A stretch of 64,000 bases of DNA from Cryobacterium sp. GrIS_2_6 (GTDB taxonomy: Bacteria; Actinomycetota; Actinomycetes; Actinomycetales; Microbacteriaceae). Positions 16,711 through 30,882 of the stretch are shown here, piece after piece. The stretch is from NCBI RefSeq assembly GCF_035984545.1, contig NZ_JAXCHP010000001.1:2790001-2854000 (forward strand). Direction: 5' to 3'. A program made the translations under genes and the position numbers. Under the pieces are notes generated by a model. It was not told the DNA's origin, did no database searches, and saw only the letters and a list, made by a program, of their open reading frames with translations. Positions within the stretch are counted from its first letter, which is position 1; each line of letters begins with the position of its first letter.

Positions 16711-18549
16711 ATGGGCGCGTCACTGGGGAACCGCAGGAAACAGCTGGGTGAATCGCTCGGTCGATTCTTCCGCGCCGAACTGATGGCCACGTTCCACCCG
16801 GGGATGTTCGACAACCCGAAGGTGGCCGGGCTGCTGCTCGGCAGCCTGACGACGTTCGCATCCCTCGTGCTCTTCGTCTACGTAAGCACACCGGACGAGA
16901 GCGTGGCCCCACACGCGGGCCTGTTCGTCCTCATCGCGAGCGTTTCGCTGGCGGTCGGGCTGCTCTCGATGCTGTTCCGCCGGTTCTTCACCCGGGCCGT
17001 GCGCAAGGTCGTGCTCACGTTCGTGCTGGTCGACACCGCCGTCAGCGTCTACCTGACCGACACCACCTCTTCGGCCCTCGCGATGAGCACCTGGATTCTC
17101 GTGGTGCTGGCTCTCTCCTATATGTTCCTGCCGATCGTGCAATCGCTGCCGTTCGCCGTGGCCGGTACGGTACTGGTCACGACTGCCCTGTTCGTGCATC
17201 CGGGTATGCGCGGCATCGACCTGCTCCTGATCATCCCCGCGGCGATCATCGCGAATTTCGGGCTGCACTGGCTCGTGACGAGCGCTCTGAAGTCGGAGAC
17301 CGACGACCTGACCCGGCTCGGCAACCGGATCTACTTCAAACGCATCCTCAACGATCACGTTCGAAGCGCCCCGCCCGGCGACGTGACGACGGTCGTGCTC
17401 GTGGACCTCGACCACTTCACCCTCACCAACGAGGTGCGGCAGCGGGCCTACGGCGACACGATTCTCATCGACTTCGCCGCCCGGTGCACACGGCTCGGCG
17501 GCCCGGACTCGGGCGCGGTCGTCGCCCGCACCGCCGGCGACGAATTCGCGATCCTGCTGCCGGGCATGACCACCTGGCAAGCCGAGGCCGCGGTCGAGGC
17601 GATGCGGGCGGATGTCCACGTGTTCTCCGCGGGCATCGCCGGCCACGAGCCGGGCGAGTCGGCCTCCGGGCTCCGCACGCGGGTGACCGAAGCGCTCTCG
17701 AGCGCCAAGCGGGCGGGGCGCGGAACCACCCGCATCCATGGGGGCCACTATGCGACGGCGACGGCGGTCGGCCAGGCGATCGCAAACGGCGAGTTCAGCC
17801 TCGTGTTCCAGCCGATCGTGGATCTGCGCACCCGGCGGGCCGTGGGCGCCGAGGCGCTGCTGCGCTGGACGCACCCGACCCGGGGCGCCATCTCGCCGGT
17901 CGAATTCATCCCGTTGTGCGAGGCGAGCGGTGCGATGCCGCGCCTGGGCGACTGGATCGTCGACACCGCCGTGACGATCGCGTCCTCGTGGACGATGCCG
18001 GTCGAGCCGGGTGCACCGCCGTTCTACGTGAGCGTGAACGCCTCGGGCATCGAACTCGGCGACCCGCACTACGCCGACCGGCTGCTCGCACTGTGCGCAG
18101 CCGCCGCGCTGCCGGCGGGCGCACTCAAGATCGAGCTCACCGAGAGCGACTACGTCGTGGAGTACGACGCGGTGCACGCGAACATGGCCCAGCTGCAGAC
18201 GTCGGGCATCCCGATCATGATCGACGACTTCGGCACAGGCTCGTCCAACCTCGAGCGGCTGAGCGAGGTGCGTGCGAACGTGCTGAAGATCGACCGTCGC
18301 TTCATCTCGGGGATCGACTGCGCCGCCGACGACGCCCCGCTCGTACAGTCGATCCTCGGGCTCGCCCGCGGGCTCGGCAGCAGCGTCATCGCCGAGGGCG
18401 TCGAAACGGATGTCCAGGCCGACTGGCTCGAAGAACACGCGTGCCGCTTCGCGCAGGGGTATTTGTTCTCCCGGCCCGTGGCATCCGCCGACCTTGCCGC
18501 CGTGTGCGCGGGGCTGAGCGCGCGCTCGGCGGCGCTGCGCCCGGAATAG
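16711..18549 (+). CDS. membrane GGDEF-EAL protein (c-di-GMP synthesis/hydrolysis)
   Basis: A 612-residue protein with about six N-terminal membrane segments (residues 50-195), a GGDEF domain and an EAL domain. The cyclase signature reads RTAGDEFAIL near residue 273, so the first Gly is Ala. The EAL domain looks active: AEALLRW near 380, IELTESD near 474, IDDFGTGSSNLERL near 503, LKIDRRFI and VIAEGVET near 560. The intact EAL and altered GGDEF suggest phosphodiesterase output, perhaps with regulatory GTP binding. It is divergent from the exopolysaccharide operon and so a likely c-di-GMP input to it (inference). Confidence 0.9.
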   Translation: MGASLGNRRKQLGESLGRFFRAELMATFHPGMFDNPKVAGLLLGSLTTFASLVLFVYVSTPDESVAPHAGLFVLIASVSLAVGLLSMLFRRFFTRAVRKVVLTFVLVDTAVSVYLTDTTSSALAMSTWILVVLALSYMFLPIVQSLPFAVAGTVLVTTALFVHPGMRGIDLLLIIPAAIIANFGLHWLVTSALKSETDDLTRLGNRIYFKRILNDHVRSAPPGDVTTVVLVDLDHFTLTNEVRQRAYGDTILIDFAARCTRLGGPDSGAVVARTAGDEFAILLPGMTTWQAEAAVEAMRADVHVFSAGIAGHEPGESASGLRTRVTEALSSAKRAGRGTTRIHGGHYATATAVGQAIANGEFSLVFQPIVDLRTRRAVGAEALLRWTHPTRGAISPVEFIPLCEASGAMPRLGDWIVDTAVTIASSWTMPVEPGAPPFYVSVNASGIELGDPHYADRLLALCAAAALPAGALKIELTESDYVVEYDAVHANMAQLQTSGIPIMIDDFGTGSSNLERLSEVRANVLKIDRRFISGIDCAADDAPLVQSILGLARGLGSSVIAEGVETDVQADWLEEHACRFAQGYLFSRPVASADLAAVCAGLSARSAALRPE

Positions 18550-18587
18550 GCGGGCCGGGCGCACGGCCCACACGATAGTTTGAGTGC

Positions 18588-19325
18588 ATGACCCCCGCCA
18601 CACCCGCAGCCCCCGCGACTCCCCCGGCCCGGCGCGTGCGCTGGGGCCTCGATGACGCGGCCGCCGGCGCGGTCGGGGCGATCCTGCTCGTGCTCGCGGC
18701 CGACTGGGCGCTCAGCCACGGCTACCTCACCGACCCGCGGCTCGTCGAGGTGCTCAGCTATCTGGTGGTGTGGGTGCCGCTGCTCGGAAGCGTGCTCGTG
18801 GCCTGTTACCTGCGCGGCTCCCGCTCGCTCGCCCGTGACTTCGGGCTGCGCTTCCACCCGCTCGACCTGCTCTGGGGGCTCACGATCGGGCTCCTGACCC
18901 GGGTGGTGGCGAGCCTGTTCGAGATCGCCGGCTACGGGCAGATGGGCACCGCGGGCGCCACGCTCGACGCCCCGGCGCACGACGCCTGGTGGATCGTGTT
19001 GTCGCTCCTAGCCCCGGTGCTGATCGCTCCCTTCATCGAGGAGCTGTTCTTCCGCGGCCTGATGCTGCGCGCGGTCGCCGCGGCAACGGATGCCCGCCGC
19101 CCGGTGGCCCTGTCCCTCGCGTGCGCGGTGAGTGCGCTCGTGTTCGCGCTGTTGCACGTGGTGGATGCCGGTTCGCCGACCGCCCTGTGGGTGGTCGGAG
19201 CCGGGACATTCGTGTTCGGGCTCGCGGCGGCATCCGTCACCGCGGTCACCGGGCGGCTCGGCGGGGCGATCGTCGCGCACGTGGTGTTCAACGGGCTCGT
19301 GATGGTGCCGGCTCTGCTCGGGTAG
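18588..19325 (+). CDS. CPBP family intramembrane metalloprotease
   Basis: A 245-residue polytopic protein with about eight hydrophobic segments. The CPBP/Abi motifs are present: EELFFRGLMLRAV near residue 150, FALLHVVDAG near 189 and the late HVVFNGLVMV near 227. These supply the Glu and His ligands of the family. Some members process prenylated or membrane proteins and some are linked to bacteriocin immunity; the substrate here is unknown. It starts 38 nt after the GGDEF-EAL gene on the same strand and may be co-transcribed. Confidence 0.85.
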   Translation: MTPATPAAPATPPARRVRWGLDDAAAGAVGAILLVLAADWALSHGYLTDPRLVEVLSYLVVWVPLLGSVLVACYLRGSRSLARDFGLRFHPLDLLWGLTIGLLTRVVASLFEIAGYGQMGTAGATLDAPAHDAWWIVLSLLAPVLIAPFIEELFFRGLMLRAVAAATDARRPVALSLACAVSALVFALLHVVDAGSPTALWVVGAGTFVFGLAAASVTAVTGRLGGAIVAHVVFNGLVMVPALLG

Positions 19326-19331
19326 CGGGCG

Positions 19332-19727
19332 TCAGCGGGCGCGGATTCGGCCGCGACGTGTGCGGCGGCGAGCGGCCCGGGCGGTGCGCCAGAAGATGAT
19401 CATGTCGCCCACGATCGACCAGTTCTCGATGTAGTACATGTCCAGGCGCAGCCGTTCTTCCCAGGGCAGGGTGGACTGCTCGTAGAGCTCGCCGAGGCCG
19501 GTCATGCCCGGCTTCATCAGGAATCGGCGGTGCTCGAGGCTGTCGAAGCCCGCAACCTCGTCCTCGAGCGGCGCGCGCGGTCCGACGAGCGACATCGTGC
19601 CGGTGAGCACGCTGACCAGTTGCGCGAATTCGTCGAGACCGAAGCGGCGCCGGCGCGCGCCGGGGCGCCGGGCATCCGCCGACCCGAAGCCGAGCAGGGT
19701 GAACAGGCGGCCGCCGCGGGCATGACA
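19332..19727 (-). pseudogene. remnant of a second WbaP-type sugar-phosphate transferase
   Basis: The frame open from a TAA near 19728 down to 19332 encodes the C-terminal catalytic part of a Bac_transf domain: RRFGLDEFAQLVSVLTGTMS, LVGPRAPLEDEV, FLMKPGMTGLGELYEQST and LDMYYIENWSIVGDMIIFWR. The membrane segments, CoA-binding-like domain and KFRSM motif are gone. A stretch just upstream in another frame (19733-19845, LLLRLDAGS) may be more of it. It parallels the intact gene at 11688-13241, so an earlier or replaced exopolysaccharide locus probably stood here. Confidence 0.75.
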
Positions 19728-19845
19728 TTAGGCGGGCGCGGCCTTCGTAAACCGGCGCGGGCGCCACGGATGCCGCCGGCCCGGTGAGGCTGCCGGCATC
19801 GAGTCTCAAGAGCAGGCTCTCGGGTACAGGGAAGAACGGGAGCAC

Positions 19846-19900
19846 TTAACGACGGATACCCCCTCGCCGAGGCGAGAGGGGCATCCGTTATGTGAGAACT
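19846..19900 (-). terminator. hairpin, copy A of a 55-nt repeat
   Basis: An inverted repeat with ACGGAT/ATCCGT ends and CCCCTCGCC/GGCGAGAGGGG inner arms around a tight loop. It shares both flanks (TTAACGACGGAT and GAGAACT) with the hairpin after rpoC. It lies 176 nt beyond the 3' end of the PAS-GGDEF-EAL gene, so it may end that transcript; the T-run is weak. The rest of 19728-20075 shows no gene. Confidence 0.5.
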
Positions 19901-20075
19901 CCGCGAGTGAGGCGCCGCTATGAAAACCGCTGATCCACCAGCAATCTCGCGAGGCTAGGACAGCACTGGAGCGCGGACCCGCCCGCCGGAACTCGGTGAG
20001 GGGATCTGCGTGCCGGCTCACCGATCGACCTCATTCGCGCGCCTCCCCGTACTCGACCGCTGGCGCGCGCGTCGG

Positions 20076-22973
20076 TCAGCGGTCGAAGCTCACGACGGGC
20101 AGCGGTGACGGGCCCGGCCTGGAGAAGAGGTAGCCCTGCCCGTAGCGGCAGCCCATGGACCGGAGCAGGTCGCGTTGGCCGGCCGACTCGATGCCCTCGG
20201 CGACGACGTCGAGTCTGAGCGAATCGGCAAGGCGCAGGATGCCCTCGACGATCGCGCGGTCGTGTTCGGAGCGTTCGAGGTCGCGCACGAAGGTGAGGTC
20301 GATCTTGAGCAGGTCGACGGTGAAGGCGCGGAGGTGCGTGAAGGAGGAATAGCCGGTGCCGAAGTCGTCGATCGCCAGTTTGACACCCAGTTCCCTCAGC
20401 TCCTGCAAGGTCCGGGCCGCGGAGTCGATCGCCTCGAGCACGGCGCTCTCCGTCAGTTCGATCCAGAGGCGCTCGGGAGGCAACCCGCTCTCCGCCAGCG
20501 CGCGTTTGACAACGACGCCGAAGTCATCCTGCGCGAACTGTCGTGGAGAGACGTTGACGCTCACCGCGAGGCCGCCGTCGAGGGTCACGGCCGCCCGGCA
20601 GGCCTGACCGAGAACGGTCACGCCGATGCCATTGATCAACCCGACTTCCTCTGCGATCGCGATGAACTCGCCCGGGTATACGATGCCGCGCTCGGGGCGG
20701 CGCCACCGGGCGAGAGCCTCGGTGGCGACGACCGTGTCCTCCTGGAGATCGACGATCGGCTGGTACCAGGTCTCGATCTCGCCGAGCTCGACGGCGTCGC
20801 GGAGGGCGAGCTCGGTGTCCAGCCGCCGGTCGATGCGGCCGCGCAGGTCGTCGTCGAAGACCTCGTAGCGGGCCCGGCCCCGACCCTTGGCCGAGTACAT
20901 GGCCTGGTCCGCGTTGCGGAGTAGCGCCTCTGCGTCGTCGTGGCCGACGCCGAAGGCGATGCCGATACTCGCGTCGACGGATGCGACCAGGTCCCCGATC
21001 CGGATCGGTTCGGCGATTGCCCGCTGCAGGTTGTCGGCGAGGGTGTTCACGTCCTGGCTGCTGGCCACGCCCGGACAGATGATCACGAATTCGTCTCCGC
21101 CGATGCGGGACACCGTATCGGTGGACCGCGCCTGCTGCCGGAGCCGCACCCCGACCTCGGTGAGCACGGCGTCCCCGATGTGGTGGCCAAGACTGTCGTT
21201 GACGAACTTGAACCGGTCCAGGTCAATGAACAGCACGGCCACGCCCTGCCCGTGCCGGGATGACTGCAACAGCGCCTGGTTGAGCCGGTCGAGAAGCAAC
21301 AGGCGGTTGGGCAGGTTGGTCAGCGGGTCGTGGAACGCGAGGTGCTCCACTCGGGCCTCGGCGAGGCGGCGGGCGGTGATGTCTTCCACCTGGTAGAGCA
21401 GTGCGCCAGCCTGCTCCCCGGCGGGGATCTCGGCGATACTCACCTTGACCCAGGTTTCCTCGTCGTCGACCCGGAGCATCCGCCGGTCCATGCGCTGCCG
21501 CGTGGAGGGCCCGTCGAACACCTCCGACGTGCGGTCGCCGGGCGCTCCGGCATCGAGCGGCATGAAGATGGCCTCAATGTGCTGGTCGACGACAACGGAT
21601 GCCGGCCCGGCGAGCTCGAACAGCCGCGGGTTGGCCGCCACCACCCTGCCGTCGAGATCCACGATCGCCGTGCCGAGCGGTGACGACGCGAACGCCGCCT
21701 CGAACCGTGCCCGCGCGGCCGAGACCGCCTGCTCCGCAGCGTGGAGCGCGGTCACGTCGGTGACCGTGGCCACGTGCCCGGTGACCTGACCGGCGTCCCG
21801 GATCGGCGCGGTGCTCACCTGTACCCAGTTGACCTGACCGCCCGGGGTGCGGAAGCGCATCATCGCCTCGTACGCAACCCCGGCGCCGATCGCGGCGGCC
21901 CAGTCGCGGCGCACGCGTTCGGAGTCGTCGGGGTGGATGGCGGTGGCCATCCCGTCCCGCTGGGACTGTTCCCTGGTGAGGCCGCTCAGGGCATGCCACT
22001 GGTCGTTGGCAGTGAGAAGTCCGCCCGCCGCGTCCATCTGCACGATGCCCACCGGGGCGATCGCGACGAGCGTGTGCAGCGTGTCGGCGACCTGCACGAG
22101 TTCACGGGTGCGGCTTTCCACCGCCGTCTCGAGGGCGTGGTTGGCCGCGTCCATCGCGACCATGGCGGAGTCGCGCTGCCGGTCGAGGTCGCGGAGCCTA
22201 CGGGAGGCCACCCAGCTCAGGCCGATGCCGACCACCGTCATCGTGGCGATCATGAAGGCGACACCGAGCACCGTGTCGAACCAGCCCTGTCGCTCGCCCC
22301 AGAGTCGCAGCCAGCCCAGCACGAAGGGGCCGAGCAGGAGGAGCGGAACGACGGGCCGGAGCAGCCGCCCTGAGCTACCCGGGTCGCGCAGCAATCCGAC
22401 GAGGCCGTTGTCGGGCCGGGTGAGAAGGATCGAGACCGACGCGAACGCCACCGCAAGAGCGGTGATGAGAGCCATGCTCGTGTACCCGCCCAAGGTGTAG
22501 AGCGAGGACGCCCCGTAGGCGTAGCCGAGCAGTGCGAGCAGGCTCACGGTCAGCGAGCCGAAGGCGAGGCCGAGCATCCAGGACGCCCGCGGCAGCAGGC
22601 TCGCGCAGACGGCGATGCCCATAAGTATCAGTGAAACGGCCGTCGCCGGCGCCATGCGCGGATCCTGACCGCCGAAGGCGATGCCGGGCAGCAGTCTGTC
22701 GACGCCGAGCGTCACGCCCAGAATGTCTTCGGCGAGGGTGAGGGCGCCGAGCAGGGCGACGGGAAGCCCCAGGACCAGGGCCACCCGACGCCGCTCGAGC
22801 AGGAACAGGGCCAGCGACAGCATGATGAGAGCCAAGGCCGGCGTCGGCTTCATCGACCAGGGGCCGGCGAATGGGGCCGGCAGGGTGCTCGCACCGAGAT
22901 ACCAGCCTGCGAGCACCATGAGTCCCATCGCCCCGGTGACGGCCGCGCTGATGCGTGCCAGTAGAAGTTGCAT
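20076..22973 (-). CDS. membrane PAS-GGDEF-EAL protein
   Basis: A 965-residue c-di-GMP enzyme. Seven or eight membrane segments occupy about residues 5-270, followed by a helical linker. Two PAS-like domains lie around residues 295-420 and 425-540. GGDEF has an intact RIGGDEFVIICPG near residue 622. EAL is intact too: TEALARWRRPERG near 751, IELTESAV, AIDDFGTGYSSFTHLR, LKIDLTFVRDLE, VVAEGIES and GYLFSRPG at the end. Both activities look possible, with PAS domains sensing redox or a ligand. It follows rpoC on the same strand beyond a terminator, so it is a separate unit. Confidence 0.92.
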   Translation of the reverse strand: MQLLLARISAAVTGAMGLMVLAGWYLGASTLPAPFAGPWSMKPTPALALIMLSLALFLLERRRVALVLGLPVALLGALTLAEDILGVTLGVDRLLPGIAFGGQDPRMAPATAVSLILMGIAVCASLLPRASWMLGLAFGSLTVSLLALLGYAYGASSLYTLGGYTSMALITALAVAFASVSILLTRPDNGLVGLLRDPGSSGRLLRPVVPLLLLGPFVLGWLRLWGERQGWFDTVLGVAFMIATMTVVGIGLSWVASRRLRDLDRQRDSAMVAMDAANHALETAVESRTRELVQVADTLHTLVAIAPVGIVQMDAAGGLLTANDQWHALSGLTREQSQRDGMATAIHPDDSERVRRDWAAAIGAGVAYEAMMRFRTPGGQVNWVQVSTAPIRDAGQVTGHVATVTDVTALHAAEQAVSAARARFEAAFASSPLGTAIVDLDGRVVAANPRLFELAGPASVVVDQHIEAIFMPLDAGAPGDRTSEVFDGPSTRQRMDRRMLRVDDEETWVKVSIAEIPAGEQAGALLYQVEDITARRLAEARVEHLAFHDPLTNLPNRLLLLDRLNQALLQSSRHGQGVAVLFIDLDRFKFVNDSLGHHIGDAVLTEVGVRLRQQARSTDTVSRIGGDEFVIICPGVASSQDVNTLADNLQRAIAEPIRIGDLVASVDASIGIAFGVGHDDAEALLRNADQAMYSAKGRGRARYEVFDDDLRGRIDRRLDTELALRDAVELGEIETWYQPIVDLQEDTVVATEALARWRRPERGIVYPGEFIAIAEEVGLINGIGVTVLGQACRAAVTLDGGLAVSVNVSPRQFAQDDFGVVVKRALAESGLPPERLWIELTESAVLEAIDSAARTLQELRELGVKLAIDDFGTGYSSFTHLRAFTVDLLKIDLTFVRDLERSEHDRAIVEGILRLADSLRLDVVAEGIESAGQRDLLRSMGCRYGQGYLFSRPGPSPLPVVSFDR

Positions 22974-23112
22974 GCTGCCCTCGTGCTCGCGAGACGCGGA
23001 AATACCTGCGCCCCATCACAGGGTACCCGGCGCGGCCCAGCGCGTCACACCACCGCTTCCGTCGAGAATTGCCCGGCGCGCCGAGTGTCGCCGGCGCTCC
23101 AGCGACGGGGCG

Positions 23113-23167
23113 TTAACGACGGATGCCCCCCTCACCGAAGTGAGAGGGGCATCCGTCTGAGAGAACT
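23113..23167 (-). terminator. rpoBC terminator hairpin, copy B of a 55-nt repeat
   Basis: A near-perfect hairpin (GACGGATGCCCC and CTCAC arms around a small loop) 6 nt after the rpoC stop on the minus strand, followed by TCGTTAAC. It matches the element at 19846-19900 over about 55 nt including flanks. Confidence 0.75.
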
Positions 23168-23172
23168 ACACG

Positions 23173-27084
<3,912 letters not shown>

Positions 27085-27131
27085 TTTCTCTCCTTGAAGA
27101 GTGTTCGGAGTATTTGTCATTCTGCCCGGCC

Positions 27132-30100
27132 CTAGATGTCGTCGATCGAGGATGATTCGAAGCGGGTGGAAATGTTGATGCCGAGCTCTTCCGCAGCGCG
27201 GAACACCTCGTCATCCGTGTCGCGCAGGCTGACGGCGGTTCCGTCCGAGGACAACACCTCGACGTTCAGGCACAGGGACTGCATTTCCTTGATGAGGACC
27301 TTGAAGCTCTCGGGGATGCCCGGCTCCTGGATGTTCTCACCCTTGACGATGGCCTCGTACACCTTGACGCGGCCGAGGATGTCGTCGCTCTTGATGGTCA
27401 GGAGCTCCTGCAGGGCGTACGCGGCACCGTATGCCTCGAGCGCCCAGACCTCCATCTCACCGAATCGCTGTCCACCGAACTGCGCCTTACCACCCAGCGG
27501 CTGCTGCGTGATCATGGAGTACGGACCGGTCGAACGAGCGTGGATCTTGTCGTCGACGAGGTGGTGCAGCTTCAGGATGTACATGTAGCCGACCGAGATC
27601 GGGTTCGGGAACGGCTCGCCGGAGCGGCCGTCGAACAGCTGCGTCTTTCCGGTGGAGTCGATCAGTCGCACGCCGTCGCGGGTCTTCGTCGTCGAGTCGA
27701 GGAGACCCTCGATCTCGATCTCGAACGCGCCGTCGAACACCGGGGTGGAGACCTTGGTGTTCGGTGCGGCGTGGTGCGCCTGCTCGGGCAGGTTGGCGGC
27801 CCACTTGGGCTTGCCTTCCACGTCCCAGCCCTGCTTCGCGATCCAGCCGAGGTGCGTTTCGAGCACCTGGCCGAAGTTCATGCGACCGGGGATACCGAGC
27901 GGGTTGAGGATGATGTCGACCGGGGTACCGTCGGCGAGGAACGGCATGTCCTCGATCGGCAGGATGCGGGAAATAACACCCTTGTTGCCGTGACGGCCGG
28001 CGAGCTTGTCACCCTCGGTGATCTTGCGCTTCTGGGCGATGAAGACGGCAACACGCTGGTTGACGCCAGAGCCGAGCTCGTCGTCGCCATCCTGCGAGTC
28101 GAACACCTTGACGCCGATGATCGTTCCGCGCTCACCGTGGGGCACCTTGAGCGAGGTGTCGCGAACTTCGCGGCTCTTCTCGTTGAAGATGGCGCGCAGC
28201 AGGCGTTCCTCGGCGGAAAGCTCGGTCTCGCCCTTCGGCGTGACCTTTCCGACCAGGATGTCGCCGGGGCGAACCTCGGCGCCGATGCGGATGATGCCAC
28301 GCTCGTCCAGGTCTGCAAGCAGGTCCGGGGAGACGTTCGGCAGGTCGCGGGTGATCTCTTCCTTGCCGAGCTTCGTGTCGCGGGCGTCGACCTCGTATTC
28401 CTCGATGTGAATCGAGGAGAGGGTGTCGTCCTTGACCAGGTTCTGGCTCAGGATGATCGCGTCCTCGTAGTTGTAGCCTTCCCACGGCATGAATGCCACG
28501 AGGAGGTTCTTACCGAGGGCGAGCTCTCCGTTGTCGGTGGCGGGACCGTCGGCGATGACCTCGCCGGCTTCGATCCGCTCACCTGCGGTGACCATGACGC
28601 GGTTGTTGTAGCTCGTGCCCTGGTTGGAGCGCGCGAACTTGCGCATGTAGTAGTCCTGCGTGCCACCCTCGTCAAGCTGGATGGTGACGACGTCGGCCGA
28701 AACCTCCATCACCACACCCGACTTGTCGGCGGTGATGACGTCGCCGGCGTCGATGGCCGCGAAGACCTCCATGCCGGTACCGACGAGCGGGCTGTCACTC
28801 ATGAGGAGAGGAACGGCCTGGCGCTGCATGTTCGCACCCATGAGGGCGCGGTTCGCATCGTCGTGCTCGAGGAACGGGATGAGGGAGGTCGCGACGGACA
28901 CCATCTGGCGCGGGGAGACATCCATGTAGCCGATGTCTTCTGCGGGGAAGAGGTCGACCTCGCCACCCTTCTTACGCGCGAGGACCCGGGGCTCGGCGAA
29001 CCGGGCGTCCTTGGTCAGCGGCGCGTTGGCCTGGGCGACGATGAACTCGTCTTCTTCGCTCGCGGTCAGGTAGTCGATGGTCGTCGTGATGACGCCGTCG
29101 ACGACGCGACGGTACGGGGTCTCGATGAAACCGAAGGCGTTGATCCGCGCGAACGAGGCGAGCGAACCGATCAGGCCGATGTTCGGGCCTTCCGGGGTTT
29201 CAATCGGGCACATGCGGCCGTAGTGCGAGGGGTGAACGTCTCGCACCTCGACGCCGGCGCGGTCACGGGACAGACCACCCGGGCCCAGCGCGGACAGGCG
29301 ACGCTTGTGCGTCAGTCCGGCGAGCGGGTTGTTCTGGTCCATGAACTGCGACAGCTGGCTGGTTCCGAAGAACTCCTTGATCGCGGCGACGACGGGGCGC
29401 ACGTTGATCAGGGTCTGCGGGGTGATCGCTTCGATGTCCTGCGTGGTCATGCGCTCGCGGACGACGCGCTCCATGCGGGACAGGCCGGTGCGGACCTGGT
29501 TCTGGATGAGCTCGCCGACGGCGCGGATACGACGGTTACCGAAGTGGTCGATGTCGTCGATGTCGATGCGGATGTCGGTGGGGACGCCCTCACGGATGCC
29601 GGAGATCGTGGTCTGGTTGTCGTGAAGGGCAACCAGGTACTTGATCGTGGCGAGGATGTCTTCGAGGGTCAGCACGGAGGAGCTGAGCGGCGCTTCGATG
29701 CCGAGCTTGCGGTTGATCTTGTAACGACCAACCTTGGCCAGGTCGTAACGCTTGGAGTTGAAGAAGAAGTTGTCGAGGAGCGCGCGGGCTGCCTCGGCGG
29801 CGACCTGCTCTCCGGGGCGCAGCTTGCGGTAGATGTCCTTGAGGGCTTCTTCCTTGGTGAGGATGTTGTCCTTCTCAAGGGTGAGCTCGATGGACGCGAA
29901 GCCCTTGAACTCTTCGAGGATCTGCTCGCTCGTGAGGCCGAGTGCCTTGAGGAACACGGTCACGGACTGCTTGCGCTTGCGGTCGATGCGAACGCCGACC
30001 TGGTCGCGCTTGTCGATCTCGAATTCGAGCCAGGCTCCACGGCTCGGGATGACGCGGGCGGAGTAGATGTCCTTATCGGAGGTCTTCTCCTGCTCGCGGT

Positions 30101-30623
30101 TGAAGTACACACCGGGCGAGCGCACGAGCTGTGAAACGACGACACGCTCGGTGCCGTTGATCACGAAGGTGCCCTTGGGGGTCATCAGCGGGAAGTCACC
30201 CATGAACACGGTCTGGGTCTTGATCTCACCGGTGAGGTGGTTCATGAACTCAGCGTTCACATAGAGGGGTGCGGAATAGGTCTTGCCCTTTTCCTTGCAC
30301 TCGTCAATGGTGTACTTCTCAGGCTCGAGCTCGGGGTTGGTGAACGACAGCTGCATCGTTTCGCCGAGGTCCTCGATCGGGGAGATCTCTTCGAAGATCT
30401 CGTCGAGCCCGGTGCGGGTCGGGAGGTCCTGGCGACCTTGCGCCTGACCTTCTTCGACACGCTTCTTCCACTTGTCGTTTCCGACAAGCCAATCGAAGGA
30501 CTCCGTCTGCAAGGCGAGCAGGTCCGGGACCGTCAGATTGTCTGTGATCTTTGCGAACGACAGACGCCCTGCAGCGCGGCCGTTCTTGGGTGAGTTGGTG
30601 GTTGCGTTGCGCGCAGCAGCCAA
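27132..30623 (-). CDS. rpoB: RNA polymerase beta subunit
   Basis: 1163 residues with the protrusion, lobe, fork, hybrid-binding and clamp regions in order. The rifampicin-binding region around residues 418-450 ([20 protein letters not shown], then [11 protein letters not shown]) has wild-type residues at the common resistance positions. The catalytic-region sequences [13 protein letters not shown] and [12 protein letters not shown] are intact. The TTG start has GGAGG 8 nt upstream. It forms an operon with rpoC, driven by the promoter at 30790-30818 and preceded by a leader of about 160 nt with nested stems. Confidence 0.97.
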   Translation of the reverse strand: MAAARNATTNSPKNGRAAGRLSFAKITDNLTVPDLLALQTESFDWLVGNDKWKKRVEEGQAQGRQDLPTRTGLDEIFEEISPIEDLGETMQLSFTNPELEPEKYTIDECKEKGKTYSAPLYVNAEFMNHLTGEIKTQTVFMGDFPLMTPKGTFVINGTERVVVSQLVRSPGVYFNREQEKTSDKDIYSARVIPSRGAWLEFEIDKRDQVGVRIDRKRKQSVTVFLKALGLTSEQILEEFKGFASIELTLEKDNILTKEEALKDIYRKLRPGEQVAAEAARALLDNFFFNSKRYDLAKVGRYKINRKLGIEAPLSSSVLTLEDILATIKYLVALHDNQTTISGIREGVPTDIRIDIDDIDHFGNRRIRAVGELIQNQVRTGLSRMERVVRERMTTQDIEAITPQTLINVRPVVAAIKEFFGTSQLSQFMDQNNPLAGLTHKRRLSALGPGGLSRDRAGVEVRDVHPSHYGRMCPIETPEGPNIGLIGSLASFARINAFGFIETPYRRVVDGVITTTIDYLTASEEDEFIVAQANAPLTKDARFAEPRVLARKKGGEVDLFPAEDIGYMDVSPRQMVSVATSLIPFLEHDDANRALMGANMQRQAVPLLMSDSPLVGTGMEVFAAIDAGDVITADKSGVVMEVSADVVTIQLDEGGTQDYYMRKFARSNQGTSYNNRVMVTAGERIEAGEVIADGPATDNGELALGKNLLVAFMPWEGYNYEDAIILSQNLVKDDTLSSIHIEEYEVDARDTKLGKEEITRDLPNVSPDLLADLDERGIIRIGAEVRPGDILVGKVTPKGETELSAEERLLRAIFNEKSREVRDTSLKVPHGERGTIIGVKVFDSQDGDDELGSGVNQRVAVFIAQKRKITEGDKLAGRHGNKGVISRILPIEDMPFLADGTPVDIILNPLGIPGRMNFGQVLETHLGWIAKQGWDVEGKPKWAANLPEQAHHAAPNTKVSTPVFDGAFEIEIEGLLDSTTKTRDGVRLIDSTGKTQLFDGRSGEPFPNPISVGYMYILKLHHLVDDKIHARSTGPYSMITQQPLGGKAQFGGQRFGEMEVWALEAYGAAYALQELLTIKSDDILGRVKVYEAIVKGENIQEPGIPESFKVLIKEMQSLCLNVEVLSSDGTAVSLRDTDDEVFRAAEELGINISTRFESSSIDDI

Positions 30624-30682
30624 GGAAATAACCTCCGTAGACCCCGTCAGGTCTAGTCACTGTTAGTAATGAATTCCGAGTA

Positions 30683-30780
30683 CGCTCCCCAGACCCTCAG
30701 TTTGAAACGAGGTATGCCTCAAGGTGGCTTGAGCACGCAAAGCCGACCGCAATATGAAGGCATAGATTTGTCTGGGAGCG
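30683..30780 (-). other. structured 5' leader of rpoB
   Basis: An outer stem pairs 30770-30780 with 30683-30694 (GTCTGGGAGCG against CGCTCCCCAGAC, one bulged base). An inner perfect hairpin CTCAAG-GTGG-CTTGAG sits at 30718-30733. Both lie within the untranslated region between the predicted promoter and the rpoB start. They could tune transcript stability, attenuation or translation. Confidence 0.45.
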
Positions 30781-30789
30781 CAAAGATCA

Positions 30790-30818
30790 ACTATAGGCTG
30801 TCTTTCCCCCTCTGTCCA
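30790..30818 (-). promoter_or_regulatory. rpoB promoter (sigma70-type)
   Basis: On the minus strand TGGACA (30818-30813), a 17-nt spacer and TATAGT (30795-30790) form a near-consensus primary sigma promoter. Transcription would start near 30783, giving a leader of about 160 nt before the TTG start of rpoB. Confidence 0.7.
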
Positions 30819-30882
30819 CCCCAATCTTGACCTTCACCATTTTCTCAGGTATAACCCGCCGCATCCGCCACCCCCGCTCTTT

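Noticed and set aside
27540..30134. An 864-codon open frame antisense to rpoB
   Set aside because: It is the mirror of rpoB codon use in high-GC DNA (Asp/Val/Leu-rich), with no domain or ribosome-binding site.
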